A DNA stretch of 56,354 bases, taken from NCBI RefSeq assembly GCF_004341165.1, contig NZ_SLZR01000020.1, positions 2,418 to 58,771 of the forward strand, in the 5' to 3' direction. The stretch comes from Reinekea marinisedimentorum. GTDB lineage: Bacteria > Pseudomonadota > Gammaproteobacteria > Pseudomonadales > Natronospirillaceae. Below the pieces are notes generated by a model. It did no database searches. It was not told where the DNA came from and worked only from the letters and a program-made list of their open reading frames with translations. Positions 37,593 through 47,863 of the stretch are shown here, one piece after another. The first letter of the stretch is position 1; each line of letters opens with the position of its first letter. The position numbers were made by a program, and so were the translations under genes.

Positions 37593-38777
37593 TTATTCAA
37601 ATTTGGTCTGCAAAGAAAGTGCCACGCTATTTGAAGTGTACGCGTACTCATCGTAGTTGGAATCCCTCTGCTGGTAGTCGTATGCCAGGCTCACTTCTAA
37701 CCAGGTTGATAAAGAGTGCGTTAGGTTGATTGCGAGATCATGACTGTTATCCGTTCTGTCTGAAATCTCGTATGTATCGTACTGATATTCAATGCCAACG
37801 TTGAGTCGATGTGTAAACTCGTGACTCAGCTCTAAAGAATAAAAATTGCTGACATAGCCACTATAACCTTCCAGGGCCGATTCCTGATTCTCGCGGCCTG
37901 CGGTGAGCGTTACTGTAGAGTAAGTGTTTGGCCGCCAGATCATATCCAGCGAGTAGTAAAGGTTGGTAATTTCTGAAAAGTAATCGGCGTCGTAGTTTTT
38001 ATCCTGATAACCCAGCTTAAAAACGCCGGTGGTTTTATTGGCAAGGTCCCACTCTATACCGCCTAGGTAGAGGTAATTATTACTGCTTTGATCGCTGGCG
38101 CCAGAGGTATCAATGTAGTTGTAATCGGCCAGCGTTACTTCCAGAAAAGTGCGCGTTTTTGGTGCCACTCGGTAGTAAAAAGCCGCCGTAAAGGCGTTTA
38201 GGTTTACATCCCGGTAGGTCTGGTCTGAATCGTCGAAGCGCTTTTGGCTGTATTTGTAGCTGCCAACAATCTGCCCCACGCTGTCGCTTGTTCCATACTT
38301 TAATGTTGCCGATGCACCACTTTGGTCATAAAAAACAAAGTCATCTAAGGTATTGGTCGAAGCATTGGTTGTGCCGGGCGATTCTTTATTTTGCTGGTGT
38401 GTGAGCCCCAGTTCTAAATTGATGCGCTGAGAGTGATCGTAAATAAACTCTGAGCCTATAGTGTGAAGGATGTAATTCAATTCATCGTAATCAGCGTAGG
38501 CGGTATATTCGCCTTCATAGCCTGCGGTGAGCTGGTGTTTACCAAAATATTTTAGGGCGGCAACCTCTGGCGTAAGCGATAACGAATTATCACCAACGGC
38601 AGACGATTGATTGAAAATATTGTCTTCGTGAAGGGCGGTTAAACCAATGTTATAGCCTATGTTTTGCTGATCTTGCCCGAACAGGCAAGAACTTGAAAAC
38701 ATAATAGAAGACGAAATAAAAGCAACGAGAGAATGCTTTTTGAAATGCCCCTGCTTTTTCCTAAAACAAGAAGTCAC
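37593..38777 (-). CDS. Outer-membrane beta-barrel protein of the polysaccharide locus
   Basis: A 394-residue protein with a signal peptide (to about residue 35) and then alternating amphipathic strands rich in Tyr and Asn/Asp over the whole length, ending in an aromatic strand (VALSLQTKFE). It resembles the BBP2-type barrels in exopolysaccharide operons. It could form the outer-membrane pore for the short OPX protein encoded next to it. There is no enzymatic motif. First gene of the minus-strand export operon. Confidence 0.83.
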   Translation of the reverse strand: MTSCFRKKQGHFKKHSLVAFISSSIMFSSSCLFGQDQQNIGYNIGLTALHEDNIFNQSSAVGDNSLSLTPEVAALKYFGKHQLTAGYEGEYTAYADYDELNYILHTIGSEFIYDHSQRINLELGLTHQQNKESPGTTNASTNTLDDFVFYDQSGASATLKYGTSDSVGQIVGSYKYSQKRFDDSDQTYRDVNLNAFTAAFYYRVAPKTRTFLEVTLADYNYIDTSGASDQSSNNYLYLGGIEWDLANKTTGVFKLGYQDKNYDADYFSEITNLYYSLDMIWRPNTYSTVTLTAGRENQESALEGYSGYVSNFYSLELSHEFTHRLNVGIEYQYDTYEISDRTDNSHDLAINLTHSLSTWLEVSLAYDYQQRDSNYDEYAYTSNSVALSLQTKFE

Positions 38778-38820
38778 AACTTAATATTCCTGTTATGTAA
38801 TTCCTTTACGTACAGAGTAT

Positions 38821-38836
38821 GCCAAAAACCAATCCC
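38821..38836 (-). promoter_or_regulatory. Promoter-region motif shared with the PEP-CTERM gene
   Basis: Read on the minus strand, this site contains GGATTGGTTTTTG, the same 13-mer found in the candidate sigma-54 promoter at 16274-16286. Here the -12 half reads TTGG, not TTGC, so a functional sigma-54 promoter is less certain. It lies about 45-60 bases upstream of the beta-barrel gene. Confidence 0.4.
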
Positions 38837-38891
38837 GAAGCAATGCGTGCTACCGATTAGTCTGTAATTTAAACAGAGCCAGTTAACGCTT

Positions 38892-39902
38892 TTACAAGGT
38901 TCTTTGTTGCTGCGCCGCCATTTGATTCGCGTAGTTTAAAGCAACCTGCAGTGAGCCCGGGTTGGCTTTGCCGGTGCCGGCTAAATCGAGCGCGGTACCG
39001 TGATCAACCGAGGTACGAATAAACGGCAGCCCCAGGGTAATGTTCACCGCGTTGCCGAAGCCTTTGTACTTTAAAACGGGTAGGCCCTGGTCGTGATACA
39101 TCGCCAGAACGGCATCGGCCTTTTCCAGGTAGTGCGGCTGGAACAGGGTATCGGCCGGTAATGGCCCTTGCGTTTCAATGCCTTCGTTCGCCAGCTGTTG
39201 CAGTGCCGGAATAATGGTGTCGATTTCTTCCATACCCAGGTGGCCATCTTCGCCAGCATGCGGGTTCAGCCCGGTGACCAGAATGTTGGGTTTTTCACAA
39301 CCAAACTGGTTGATCAGCGAGCGGTGCAGAATGCGGCTGACACGCTTAATTTTATCGCCGGTAATGGCCGCGCTTACGTCTTTTAGCGGCAAGTGAGTGG
39401 TCACTAATGCAACGCGCAGCCCTTCGGTGGCGAGCATCATAACCACTTCTTCCGTGCGGCTGTTGTCGCGCAGGTATTCGGTATGGCCGGTAAAGGCCAG
39501 GCCGCTGTCGTTGATAATGCCTTTGTGCACCGGGCCGGTGACAATGGCCGATGCCTTGTTGCTCAGCGCCAGTTTTATCGCCTTATCCAGCATCGTTATA
39601 ACGTAAGCGCCATTGGCTTTGTTCAACACGCCGGGTACAACTTCGGCTTGTAATGGAATATCCAGAACGGCCAGTGTGTTGGCTTCAACTTTAAGCTGCG
39701 CTAAATCGTCTTCTGAAACCGCGCGGATGGTAATGCCCAGCCCCAGCTGCTTTGCTCTTTCAGCAAACAGTGCCAAATTACCAATAACGGCCGTAGGCTT
39801 ATCAAAGCCTTGAGCGGCCTGCATCAGTACAATATCGGGCCCAATTCCGGCGGGTTCGCCGGAAGTAATAACGATGGGGGCAGGTTTAACGGTACTCAAC
39901 AA
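38892..39902 (-). CDS. pdxA: 4-hydroxythreonine-4-phosphate dehydrogenase
   Basis: Oxidises 4-phosphohydroxy-L-threonine in pyridoxal-phosphate synthesis. Motifs: TSGEPAGIGPDI (N-terminus), VTGPVHKG (~120), FTGHTEYLRD, GLNPHAGEDGHLG (~210) and MYHDQGLPVLKY (~268), with the metal-binding His residues intact. 336 residues. The start is a TTG overlapping the end of surA by 17 bases. In enterobacteria rsmA and apaGH follow; here the accessory island follows instead. Confidence 0.96.
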   Translation of the reverse strand: MLSTVKPAPIVITSGEPAGIGPDIVLMQAAQGFDKPTAVIGNLALFAERAKQLGLGITIRAVSEDDLAQLKVEANTLAVLDIPLQAEVVPGVLNKANGAYVITMLDKAIKLALSNKASAIVTGPVHKGIINDSGLAFTGHTEYLRDNSRTEEVVMMLATEGLRVALVTTHLPLKDVSAAITGDKIKRVSRILHRSLINQFGCEKPNILVTGLNPHAGEDGHLGMEEIDTIIPALQQLANEGIETQGPLPADTLFQPHYLEKADAVLAMYHDQGLPVLKYKGFGNAVNITLGLPFIRTSVDHGTALDLAGTGKANPGSLQVALNYANQMAAQQQRTL

Positions 39903-41103
39903 AAGACTCCGCCAGCAGTTCGGTTTTCCAGCGCTCCAGTGCTTCGGTGTAGCGTGCCTGCCCCAGTTGGGCGCGAATCTGTTGGCGAATCACATCAACG
40001 CTAACATCGCGCACTCGGCTGTCTTCAACCCGCAGAATATGGAAGCCATAAGGCGAGCGGAACACCTCAGAAACCTCGCCAACCGGGGTTGCTTTTACCT
40101 CATCGGAAAACTCAGCAACGTAGGCATCCAGCGTGCTCCAGTCGAGCAGACCACCGCGGCCTTTGGTGCCTTCATCCTGGCTGTATTCATCGGCAAGGTC
40201 TGCCATCGATTCACCGGCCAGAATCTTTTCGCGCAGCTCTGTAAGCAGGCTTTGCGCCGCCTGTTCGTCAAAAACGATATCGGTTTGAATCAGAATATGA
40301 CGGATCGCAAACTCTTCAACGTTGATCGATTGGGCTTCGGTTTTATCCACCAGTTGTGCCATATGCAGCGCGCCGTTCTTTTCAATCAACACGGCTTCTT
40401 TATCTTTCAGTACCGGAACCAGCGTACGGAAAATAGAGGGGACTTCCTCCAGTTGGCGAAGGCCCAAATCGCGTGCGTCTTCTTCGCTGAGCAGGGGCGT
40501 GCCGGCATTCACTTTTTTCAGCAGGGCATTGGCCTGTTCTTTTTCGGTCAGCTCAAAGCGCTTGTAAGCCAATTGGTATTCGGTTTCGGTGAATGACTGA
40601 CCGGATTGGGTCGCCATAAAGCGATCAATCTCGGCATCGGAAACGTAAACCTGACGGGCAACCAGCTTTTGCTGCAGTTCATTCAGTGTCAGCTCGGTTG
40701 TGATCTGTTTGCGAACATCCGCTTCTGCCAGGCCATTGGCCTTCATGGCCTGGTAAAACTGAGCCGTGGTGAGTTTTTGTCGCTTGGCGATGTTGCTGAT
40801 GGCGGCATCGATTTTCTGGTCAGAAATGGTGATTTTACCTTTTTCCGCCAGCTGCATTTGCAGTGATTCCAGAATCAGTGCATCCAGAATCTGCTGTTGC
40901 AGAACGTCGTCCGCGGGCATGCGTCGTGCTGCAGCCTTGTACTGATCTTTAATGTAGGCAGTGCGCTGATCCAGCTCCTGCTGAGTGACGATGTCATCGT
41001 TAACAACAACAATGATGCGATCGAGCGGTTTGGCAACAGCCAGCGCGCCGGTAATTAAAAGGCTGCTTACTAAAGCAGCTTTGAGCAGGGACAGTTTTGT
41101 CAT
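39886..41103 (-). CDS. surA: Periplasmic chaperone / peptidyl-prolyl isomerase SurA
   Basis: Escorts outer-membrane proteins through the periplasm. The 405-residue protein has a signal peptide (to ALAVAKP), a SurA N-terminal helical domain (ILDALILESLQMQLAEKGKI), a degenerate first parvulin domain (~165-265) and an intact second one (IRHILIQTD...GGLLDWSTLDAYV...FRSPYGFHILRV). It is 14 bases downstream of lptD, a main SurA client, in the conserved lptD-surA-pdxA order. Confidence 0.95.
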   Translation of the reverse strand: MTKLSLLKAALVSSLLITGALAVAKPLDRIIVVVNDDIVTQQELDQRTAYIKDQYKAAARRMPADDVLQQQILDALILESLQMQLAEKGKITISDQKIDAAISNIAKRQKLTTAQFYQAMKANGLAEADVRKQITTELTLNELQQKLVARQVYVSDAEIDRFMATQSGQSFTETEYQLAYKRFELTEKEQANALLKKVNAGTPLLSEEDARDLGLRQLEEVPSIFRTLVPVLKDKEAVLIEKNGALHMAQLVDKTEAQSINVEEFAIRHILIQTDIVFDEQAAQSLLTELREKILAGESMADLADEYSQDEGTKGRGGLLDWSTLDAYVAEFSDEVKATPVGEVSEVFRSPYGFHILRVEDSRVRDVSVDVIRQQIRAQLGQARYTEALERWKTELLAESFVEYR

Positions 41104-41117
41104 GTTTTTTATATCTG

Positions 41118-43634
41118 TTATTGGTAGTTAAAGAGTCTGCCTGTGTATCCGAAGTCCAGGCGGTTCAATATAGATTCAATGCTGCTACCGGTATCGGTAC
41201 CGATGCCCTTCAGCGTAACCTCAACATAATAGCTTGTGTCGGTGCTGGTTGGGTAAAGTGCATTGCTTTCATCGTCATCTGAGGCGGTTTCCAATGTCGC
41301 GAAGCGGAAGCTCCAGCAGCAGTTGTCGTATTCCAGTCCGTACAGCAGTTTGGAAAACTGGTACTGATCCAGGCCGATGTCTTCCGCTTCTTTCTCTACG
41401 CTGGCATAGCCGATGACCGCAATATTCTGCCAAACGGGCAGGTAAAAGCCGGCGGAAAGGTAGTCGAATACGGTTTCGTAATCTTCATCGTCTTCATCAT
41501 CTTCCTCTTCGCGCAGGGCTTCAAAATAGGCGAAGCCGTTGCCGGAAGGGTTGTAATGGGCAGAGGCTGAGTAGCTTTCGAAGTCGTCCCAGTCGTGGTA
41601 AACCTCGGCAGAGGCTTTAAAGGTCCAGTCGGTGCCGGGTGTGTAGGTTAGGTCGAGATTCCAGTCGCTGTATTCCGGGCTCCAGTCATCATCAACGTCA
41701 TCTACCCCGTCTTCGGTTAGGCGCTCCTGAGCCAGCATTATGCCCTTGCTGAAGGTGGCGCTGAACAGATCGGTGTCTCGGCTATCCGGTCGGTATTTGT
41801 AGGTCAGGCTGCCGGAAAGCCGGCTCATATCGCCCACCCGGTCGTAACCGGAAAAGCGGCTGGCGGTAAACAGGTTAAAGCTGGTTGATTCATCACTGTC
41901 GAGTATCGGGCCATCCTGATCGGTCAGTGGCGCATAGGCATAGTAGAGCCGCGGTGACACCGTATTGATGCCGCTGATCAGATTGAAGCCGGTATCAAAG
42001 CTGGTGCGCCAGGCATACTGCGAAACTGAGCTGCCGCCGTATTCCTCTTCTAAGTCAAAGCCTTCATCGTTGCTCATGTCATAGCCGGTGGCAAACATCT
42101 CCAGATTCGGCTTGAAGTAAAAGCCGCGATCCGCCTTGTAGGTTCGGTACAGCTGCAGCGAGCCATGGGCGCGGTAGGCGTTGGTGGCGTAATCGAGATC
42201 GTCACCACTCAGGTCATCGATCTGGGCATCGGAGAGCTCGCGGGTGAAGTAACCGGCGCGGAATTTCTCTTGCGTGCTGAACCCCAGCAGCGTTGTCTTC
42301 GGCTTGAAGGTCAGTGCCAGCTCCGGTGCGCGCATGTAGTCGTAATCGTCTGCATCGGCATCGCTGGTTTCTTCGTATTCTTCCTGCGTTTCATAGAGCA
42401 GGGTGCTGCTGAAAATGCCTTTGCTGGTGCTCAGCTTAGTGCTGTAGGTTTCAAAGTCTTCGGTGCTATCGTCAACCGGGCGGGTGTAGTCGAAGGCAAG
42501 GGTATTGTTAAAGCCTGCCAGCTTCTTTTTCAGGTCGAAAGAAAGCTCCTGCTCGTCAACTTCATCCGAGCCCCGGTAATAGGTGGAATCAAAGTAGACG
42601 TCGCTCACCCATTTGGTGCTGAAATCGTAGCTGATGTCGCCGGGCAGTGTGCCCGTTTGCTCATGCGAGACGCCCCAGCGGTCGCTGCTGTCTTCGCCAT
42701 CGATCACCTGATAGGCAATCTGATTGGTGGCGCTGTGGTTCTCGGTTAAAAAACGGAATTCGTTATCGAGAACTGTACCGTCATCTGCGGTGATGATCGG
42801 GGTGACCGTGTCATCATAGTTGGGTGCCAGGTGAATATAATACGGCAAGCTGTTGGCGCTACCAAAGGTTGGCGTTAACAGGCCGGTTCTTGGCCGGTCA
42901 TCCAGCGGGAAGGCGATATAGGGCGTATATAAAACCGGAACGTTCTGTACTTCAATGCGGGCATTCCAGGCCGTGGCCATTCCCTCTTCGTTATCCACCG
43001 TCAGCTTGGAGGCTTTGATGTTCCAGGCATTGGAAGAAGGTACGCAGCGAGTAAAGGTAATTTGCCTTGCCTTGTAGGTGTCCTGATCGGTGCGTTCCAT
43101 TTCATTGGCTTCGCCGTGAATATCTTGCTCGTACAGGACAAACTGAGCCTCTTTGATCAGCGAGTAGTAGGTTTCCAGGTTGACCTCGGCATCGTTACCG
43201 CTAATGCCTTCATTTTCTGTCCGCATCACCACGTTGCCCTGCAGGTCACCTTTGCGGGTGGTAGTCGAGTAAAAGACTTCATCGGCAGCAAGGGTGCCTT
43301 GCGCGGAGTGAATATTCACATCGCCGGTTAGGGTATGGTTTAGCTCTTTGTCACTGACGCTCTGGTTAAACGTAAAGTAGGTTTGCTGGGCAGGCAGGTC
43401 TGCCGGAACAGCAACCACAGGTGCAACAAAGCTGCCGCCGCAATAGGGCGCGATATTGGCTTTTTCTGCATCAGACAGTGATTCCCACGCCTGCCAGTCG
43501 GTAACCGTTACAGATTCGGCAAACGCTGGCCCAAAGGCGCTAAATGTCACTAAAATGCTAAGTTGTTTGAATGATGGGTAAGGCACAAATATTCTTGTCT
43601 TAACAAAAGCTGCGATCATAGCGAAATTACTCAA
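41118..43634 (-). CDS. lptD: LPS-assembly protein LptD
   Basis: Outer-membrane translocon that inserts lipopolysaccharide into the outer leaflet with LptE. The 838-residue protein has a signal peptide (to FAESV), an OstA beta-jellyroll (~85-205) and a large C-terminal barrel. Four Cys residues occur in the E. coli arrangement: one near the mature N-terminus (PYCGG), one in the jellyroll/barrel joint (TRCVPS) and a Cys-Cys pair near the C-terminus (NCCW), which form the essential disulphides. Transcribed away from djlA. Confidence 0.95.
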   Translation of the reverse strand: MSNFAMIAAFVKTRIFVPYPSFKQLSILVTFSAFGPAFAESVTVTDWQAWESLSDAEKANIAPYCGGSFVAPVVAVPADLPAQQTYFTFNQSVSDKELNHTLTGDVNIHSAQGTLAADEVFYSTTTRKGDLQGNVVMRTENEGISGNDAEVNLETYYSLIKEAQFVLYEQDIHGEANEMERTDQDTYKARQITFTRCVPSSNAWNIKASKLTVDNEEGMATAWNARIEVQNVPVLYTPYIAFPLDDRPRTGLLTPTFGSANSLPYYIHLAPNYDDTVTPIITADDGTVLDNEFRFLTENHSATNQIAYQVIDGEDSSDRWGVSHEQTGTLPGDISYDFSTKWVSDVYFDSTYYRGSDEVDEQELSFDLKKKLAGFNNTLAFDYTRPVDDSTEDFETYSTKLSTSKGIFSSTLLYETQEEYEETSDADADDYDYMRAPELALTFKPKTTLLGFSTQEKFRAGYFTRELSDAQIDDLSGDDLDYATNAYRAHGSLQLYRTYKADRGFYFKPNLEMFATGYDMSNDEGFDLEEEYGGSSVSQYAWRTSFDTGFNLISGINTVSPRLYYAYAPLTDQDGPILDSDESTSFNLFTASRFSGYDRVGDMSRLSGSLTYKYRPDSRDTDLFSATFSKGIMLAQERLTEDGVDDVDDDWSPEYSDWNLDLTYTPGTDWTFKASAEVYHDWDDFESYSASAHYNPSGNGFAYFEALREEEDDEDDEDYETVFDYLSAGFYLPVWQNIAVIGYASVEKEAEDIGLDQYQFSKLLYGLEYDNCCWSFRFATLETASDDDESNALYPTSTDTSYYVEVTLKGIGTDTGSSIESILNRLDFGYTGRLFNYQ

Positions 43635-43726
43635 TAAGCGCAGTTCTTAGCGCGTAAAAATTAGATTTCTTACAAGACGGATGCAGGATAAGGGCGGGTG
43701 ATGATTTACCGAGTGGCATTAACAGC

Positions 43727-44704
<978 letters not shown>

Positions 44705-44705
44705 C

Positions 44706-45407
44706 TTAAAACATAGCCTTCTTGTAAATTAAATCCCAAACCCCGTGCCCAAGGCGCTGGCCGCGTTTTTCAAACTTGGTGACCGGGCGGTGCTCCGGGC
44801 GCCCCGGCTGGAAATTTCCTTGACCGGCTGTGTTTTCAAAGCCTTCAGCGGCTTCCATGACTTCCAGCATGTGCTCGGCGTAGTTTTCCCAGTCGGTCGC
44901 CATGTGGAAGGTGCCGCCCGGTTTCAGTTTGCTGCGCACCAGTTGGGCAAATTCAGCGTTGACGATGCGGCGCTTGTGGTGACGCTTTTTGTGCCACGGG
45001 TCGGGGAAGAACAGTTGCAGGGTGGCCAGGCTTTCATCTTTGATGCACTGGTTTAACACTTCAATGGCATCTTCTTTGTAACAGCGAATGTTGGGCACAT
45101 TTTCGGTTTCAACGCGGTTGAGCATTCGGCCGACGCCCGGCAGGTGTACTTCAATGCCGATGAAGTCTTTTTCCGGTGCTGCAATGGCCATATCGACCAG
45201 TGAATCGCCCATACCAAAGCCGATTTCCAGTACGGTATCGGCTTCACGGCCAAAGGTTGGCTCGGCTTCTAATACGCCCTGATCGATAGTTTTGCCATAG
45301 GTTTGCCAGTTCTGCTCCAGGCTGGCCTTTTGGCTTTCGGTCATGCGTGCGGCGCGTAAAACGAAGCTTTTGATCTTTCTTGGGAATGGGGTGGTTTCAG
45401 AGGTCAT
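44706..45407 (-). CDS. trmB: tRNA (guanine-N7-)-methyltransferase
   Basis: Methylates G46 in the variable loop of tRNAs using SAM. The SAM motif [16 protein letters not shown] (~60), [19 protein letters not shown] (~131), [11 protein letters not shown] and the C-terminal [18 protein letters not shown] are diagnostic. 233 residues. Its start overlaps the end of the DUF423 gene by four bases. Confidence 0.95.
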   Translation of the reverse strand: MTSETTPFPRKIKSFVLRAARMTESQKASLEQNWQTYGKTIDQGVLEAEPTFGREADTVLEIGFGMGDSLVDMAIAAPEKDFIGIEVHLPGVGRMLNRVETENVPNIRCYKEDAIEVLNQCIKDESLATLQLFFPDPWHKKRHHKRRIVNAEFAQLVRSKLKPGGTFHMATDWENYAEHMLEVMEAAEGFENTAGQGNFQPGRPEHRPVTKFEKRGQRLGHGVWDLIYKKAMF

Positions 45408-45790
45408 TTTGAATTCTCAGGGGATTCGCAGCGATAAAATTTAAAAGCAGCCGTTAGCCAGCCGCCTATCATTAACAGCCCGCCAATAGGGGCTATGGCG
45501 CCCAGCCAGCTGGTATTGGTTAAAACAATCAACAGTAAAGCAGAACAGAACACGAGTGTGCCGGAAATCAGCAGTATTATCGGCAGCTTCATCTCCTGTT
45601 TTGCCAGGCTAAGCAGCAGAACGCCAAGGCCTTGCGTGCCCAAATAGCGGGTCGCGGTGTGCCAGGTGGCCAGTCGCTCGGCACTGACATGATCGGCTAT
45701 CAGGTGTGCACCAAAGGCCCCCAGGGCGACAGATGCGGCACAAAGCAGTGCGCCCAGGGCTGCGGTTTTATGGTTCATTTGCTTGCTCAT
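45404..45790 (-). CDS. DUF423 small membrane protein (YgdD-like)
   Basis: An inner-membrane protein of about 128 residues with four hydrophobic helices. [10 protein letters not shown] and [16 protein letters not shown], plus the final [16 protein letters not shown], match the DUF423/YgdD family; function unknown. I choose ATG 45790 (MSKQ); ATG 45778 is possible, and the longer frame to 45823 would run through the rpoH terminator. Coupled to trmB. Confidence 0.88.
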   Translation of the reverse strand: MSKQMNHKTAALGALLCAASVALGAFGAHLIADHVSAERLATWHTATRYLGTQGLGVLLLSLAKQEMKLPIILLISGTLVFCSALLLIVLTNTSWLGAIAPIGGLLMIGGWLTAAFKFYRCESPENSK

Positions 45791-45796
45791 TACAAC

Positions 45797-45818
45797 AAAA
45801 AAGCCGCATAAGCGGCTT
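45797..45818 (-). terminator. Intrinsic terminator after rpoH
   Basis: On the minus strand a 7-bp stem (aagccgc / gcggctt, loop of four) is followed by TTTTTT. It lies 28 bases after the rpoH stop and just before the DUF423 start. Confidence 0.88.
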
Positions 45819-45845
45819 ATCAATTTATTAGCAGGTCGATGCGGA

Positions 45846-46724
45846 TCAGAATTCGATCGTCATCACCTTTTTAACTTTGTTCATTGCATTCTTTTCCAGC
45901 TGACGAATACGTTCAGCAGAAACACCGTACTTTTCGGCCAGATCGTGCAATGTTGCCTTTTCTTCGCTCAACCAGCGCTGCTGGATAATATCGCGTGAGC
46001 GGTCGTCCAGGTCTTCCAGCGCGGTAAACAGCTGACTGTTAGCGTCATCTGTGTGGTTTGCGCGTTCAACGGTCAGTGCCGGGTCGTCATTTTCATCCTG
46101 CAGGTAATCTGAAGGGTGGAATGCAACACCGTCATCATCATCGTCGTTGAAGCCATCAAAGGCGGCATCGGAAGCGGTTAACCGGCCTTCCATGTCGTAA
46201 ACCGTTTTCTTGGTTACGCCAAGCGCGTCGGCGATATCCTGAGCTTCGGTTTCGTTCAGCCAGCCAAGGCGCTTTTTAGAGCTGCGCAGGTTAAAGAACA
46301 GCTTACGCTGAGCTTTAGTGGTGGCGATCTTCACAATGCGCCAGTTGCGCAGAATGAATTCCTGAATCTCAGCTTTAATCCAGTGAACGGCGAAGGAGAC
46401 CAGGCGTACACCCACTTCAGGGTTGAAGCGACGTACTGCTTTCATCAGGCCAACGTTGCCTTCCTGAATCAGGTCGCCCTGGTTCAGTCCGTAACCGGAA
46501 TAGGTTTTCGCAATGTGCACAACAAAGCGAAGATGGGACATAACCAGGCGACGGGCACTGGATAGATCCTGATCATAATAGAGGCTTTCAGCTAACGCCT
46601 TTTCTTCCTCAGCACTGAGCAGCTCGAAGGTGTTTACCGTTTGAATATAGGCTTCGAGGTTCTGACCTGGTGATAATGTATCCAGTGCTAATGTCGGAAC
46701 GCTATTATTTAATTTCACACTCAC
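45846..46724 (-). CDS. rpoH: RNA polymerase heat-shock sigma factor RpoH (sigma-32)
   Basis: Directs transcription of chaperone and protease genes. Region 2 ([36 protein letters not shown]), the RpoH box (QRKLFFNLR, ~141-149) and region 4 ([20 protein letters not shown]) are intact; 292 residues against 284 in E. coli. The frame opens at GTG 46724, which overlaps its AAGGAG; the GTG two codons on (46718) may be the true start. It follows ftsX, the conserved ftsYEX-rpoH order. Confidence 0.95.
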   Translation of the reverse strand: MSVKLNNSVPTLALDTLSPGQNLEAYIQTVNTFELLSAEEEKALAESLYYDQDLSSARRLVMSHLRFVVHIAKTYSGYGLNQGDLIQEGNVGLMKAVRRFNPEVGVRLVSFAVHWIKAEIQEFILRNWRIVKIATTKAQRKLFFNLRSSKKRLGWLNETEAQDIADALGVTKKTVYDMEGRLTASDAAFDGFNDDDDDGVAFHPSDYLQDENDDPALTVERANHTDDANSQLFTALEDLDDRSRDIIQQRWLSEEKATLHDLAEKYGVSAERIRQLEKNAMNKVKKVMTIEF

Positions 46725-46762
46725 TCCTTATTGGATAGGGTGGTAATTTTTGCCAGCCGTCA

Positions 46763-46791
46763 ATTATAGGCTGTAACAATCATAAGTTTAA
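46763..46791 (-). promoter_or_regulatory. Sigma-70-type promoter of rpoH
   Basis: On the minus strand TATAAT (46763-46768) is preceded by 17 bases and TTAAAC, a perfect -10 with a weak -35, about 40 bases before the rpoH start. It would give rpoH its own transcript separate from ftsYEX. Confidence 0.6.
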
Positions 46792-46897
46792 ACCCCATTT
46801 CATACCCGAACATAGTACTTAGGGGTGATGTACCGCTGTTCGACGGCGTTTCACTCATTCTTTCATGGTAAATGGCAAGAAATATGGAGACTTTTGG

Positions 46898-47863
46898 CTA
46901 TTTAGGGTCTGTATCCCGTAAATGTCGCCATAACGCTATTCTTGCGCCTGCCAGACTCACAAGTATAGATGCGAAAAGTAATGTTCCCAGTTCGCCTGCA
47001 TTTAACCAGATGGCCGGAGCACTCAGACCGTAGCCTGCCAGGAAGGGTTCCAGCACTGACTGAAAATTTACGCTGATCAGTGTCAGTAACACACAGGCTG
47101 CAATGCCGCCGAAAAGCCCGTACCACGCGCCCAGATACAGAAAGGGCCGGCGAACAAAGGCATCGGTTGCGCCCAGCAGCTTGGTGATTTCAATTTCGGA
47201 TTTGCGTGACTCAACCGACAGTCGAATGGTATTGCCGACAATCAACAGCACCGCTACGGAGAGGATAATGCCGAGCAGATGAACGGTTGAGCGGGCGATA
47301 TCCAGCAGGCTGTTCAGCCGGGCAATCCAGGCCAGATCAATTTGAATGTCGTTAATTTCCGGTAAATCCTGCAGCGTCAGTATCAGCGCTTCCAGATCGG
47401 CCTGATCCTGCAGGGTGGGTATCACGACCACGCTGGCGGGCAGTGGGTTGCTTTCCAGCTGCAGCTCAGTGTTTTCGCTGATGACCGGGCGGAAGCTCTG
47501 CCACGCCTGCTCTTTGCTGATGAACTCGGTTTTCAGAACCTCTGGCCGTAATGCCAGCTCGTTGGCGAGCGTGGTGCCGGCAGATTCGCTGGTGGCATCG
47601 GCCAGGTACAGCGTAATTTGGCCGCCTTCCTGCCAGTGGCTGGTTTGGCTGGCTGCGGCCTGCAGCATGATGTAAAACAGCGCTGGCAACATCAGGGCAA
47701 TGGCAATCACCAGCCAGGTAAGGGCGCTGGATATTGGCTGTCGTACCAGTGTTAGAAAGGCATCGCTTGCGCATTTCAGGTGGTGGCGGGCCCAGCCGCC
47801 AATGTCGGTTTGCGGCTTGACCTGCTGACGCTTGCGGTTCGAAGTTTTTTTAGTGTTGCTCAA
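46898..47863 (-). CDS. ftsX: Cell-division protein FtsX
   Basis: Inner-membrane half of the FtsEX complex that activates septal peptidoglycan hydrolases. The 321-residue protein has four helices (~52-72, ~200-222, ~250-272, ~292-312) and a periplasmic loop between the first two. The ISKEQAWQSFRP and ATDAFVRRPFLYLGAWYGLF blocks are typical. Four-base overlap with ftsE. Confidence 0.94.
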   Translation of the reverse strand: MSNTKKTSNRKRQQVKPQTDIGGWARHHLKCASDAFLTLVRQPISSALTWLVIAIALMLPALFYIMLQAAASQTSHWQEGGQITLYLADATSESAGTTLANELALRPEVLKTEFISKEQAWQSFRPVISENTELQLESNPLPASVVVIPTLQDQADLEALILTLQDLPEINDIQIDLAWIARLNSLLDIARSTVHLLGIILSVAVLLIVGNTIRLSVESRKSEIEITKLLGATDAFVRRPFLYLGAWYGLFGGIAACVLLTLISVNFQSVLEPFLAGYGLSAPAIWLNAGELGTLLFASILVSLAGARIALWRHLRDTDPK

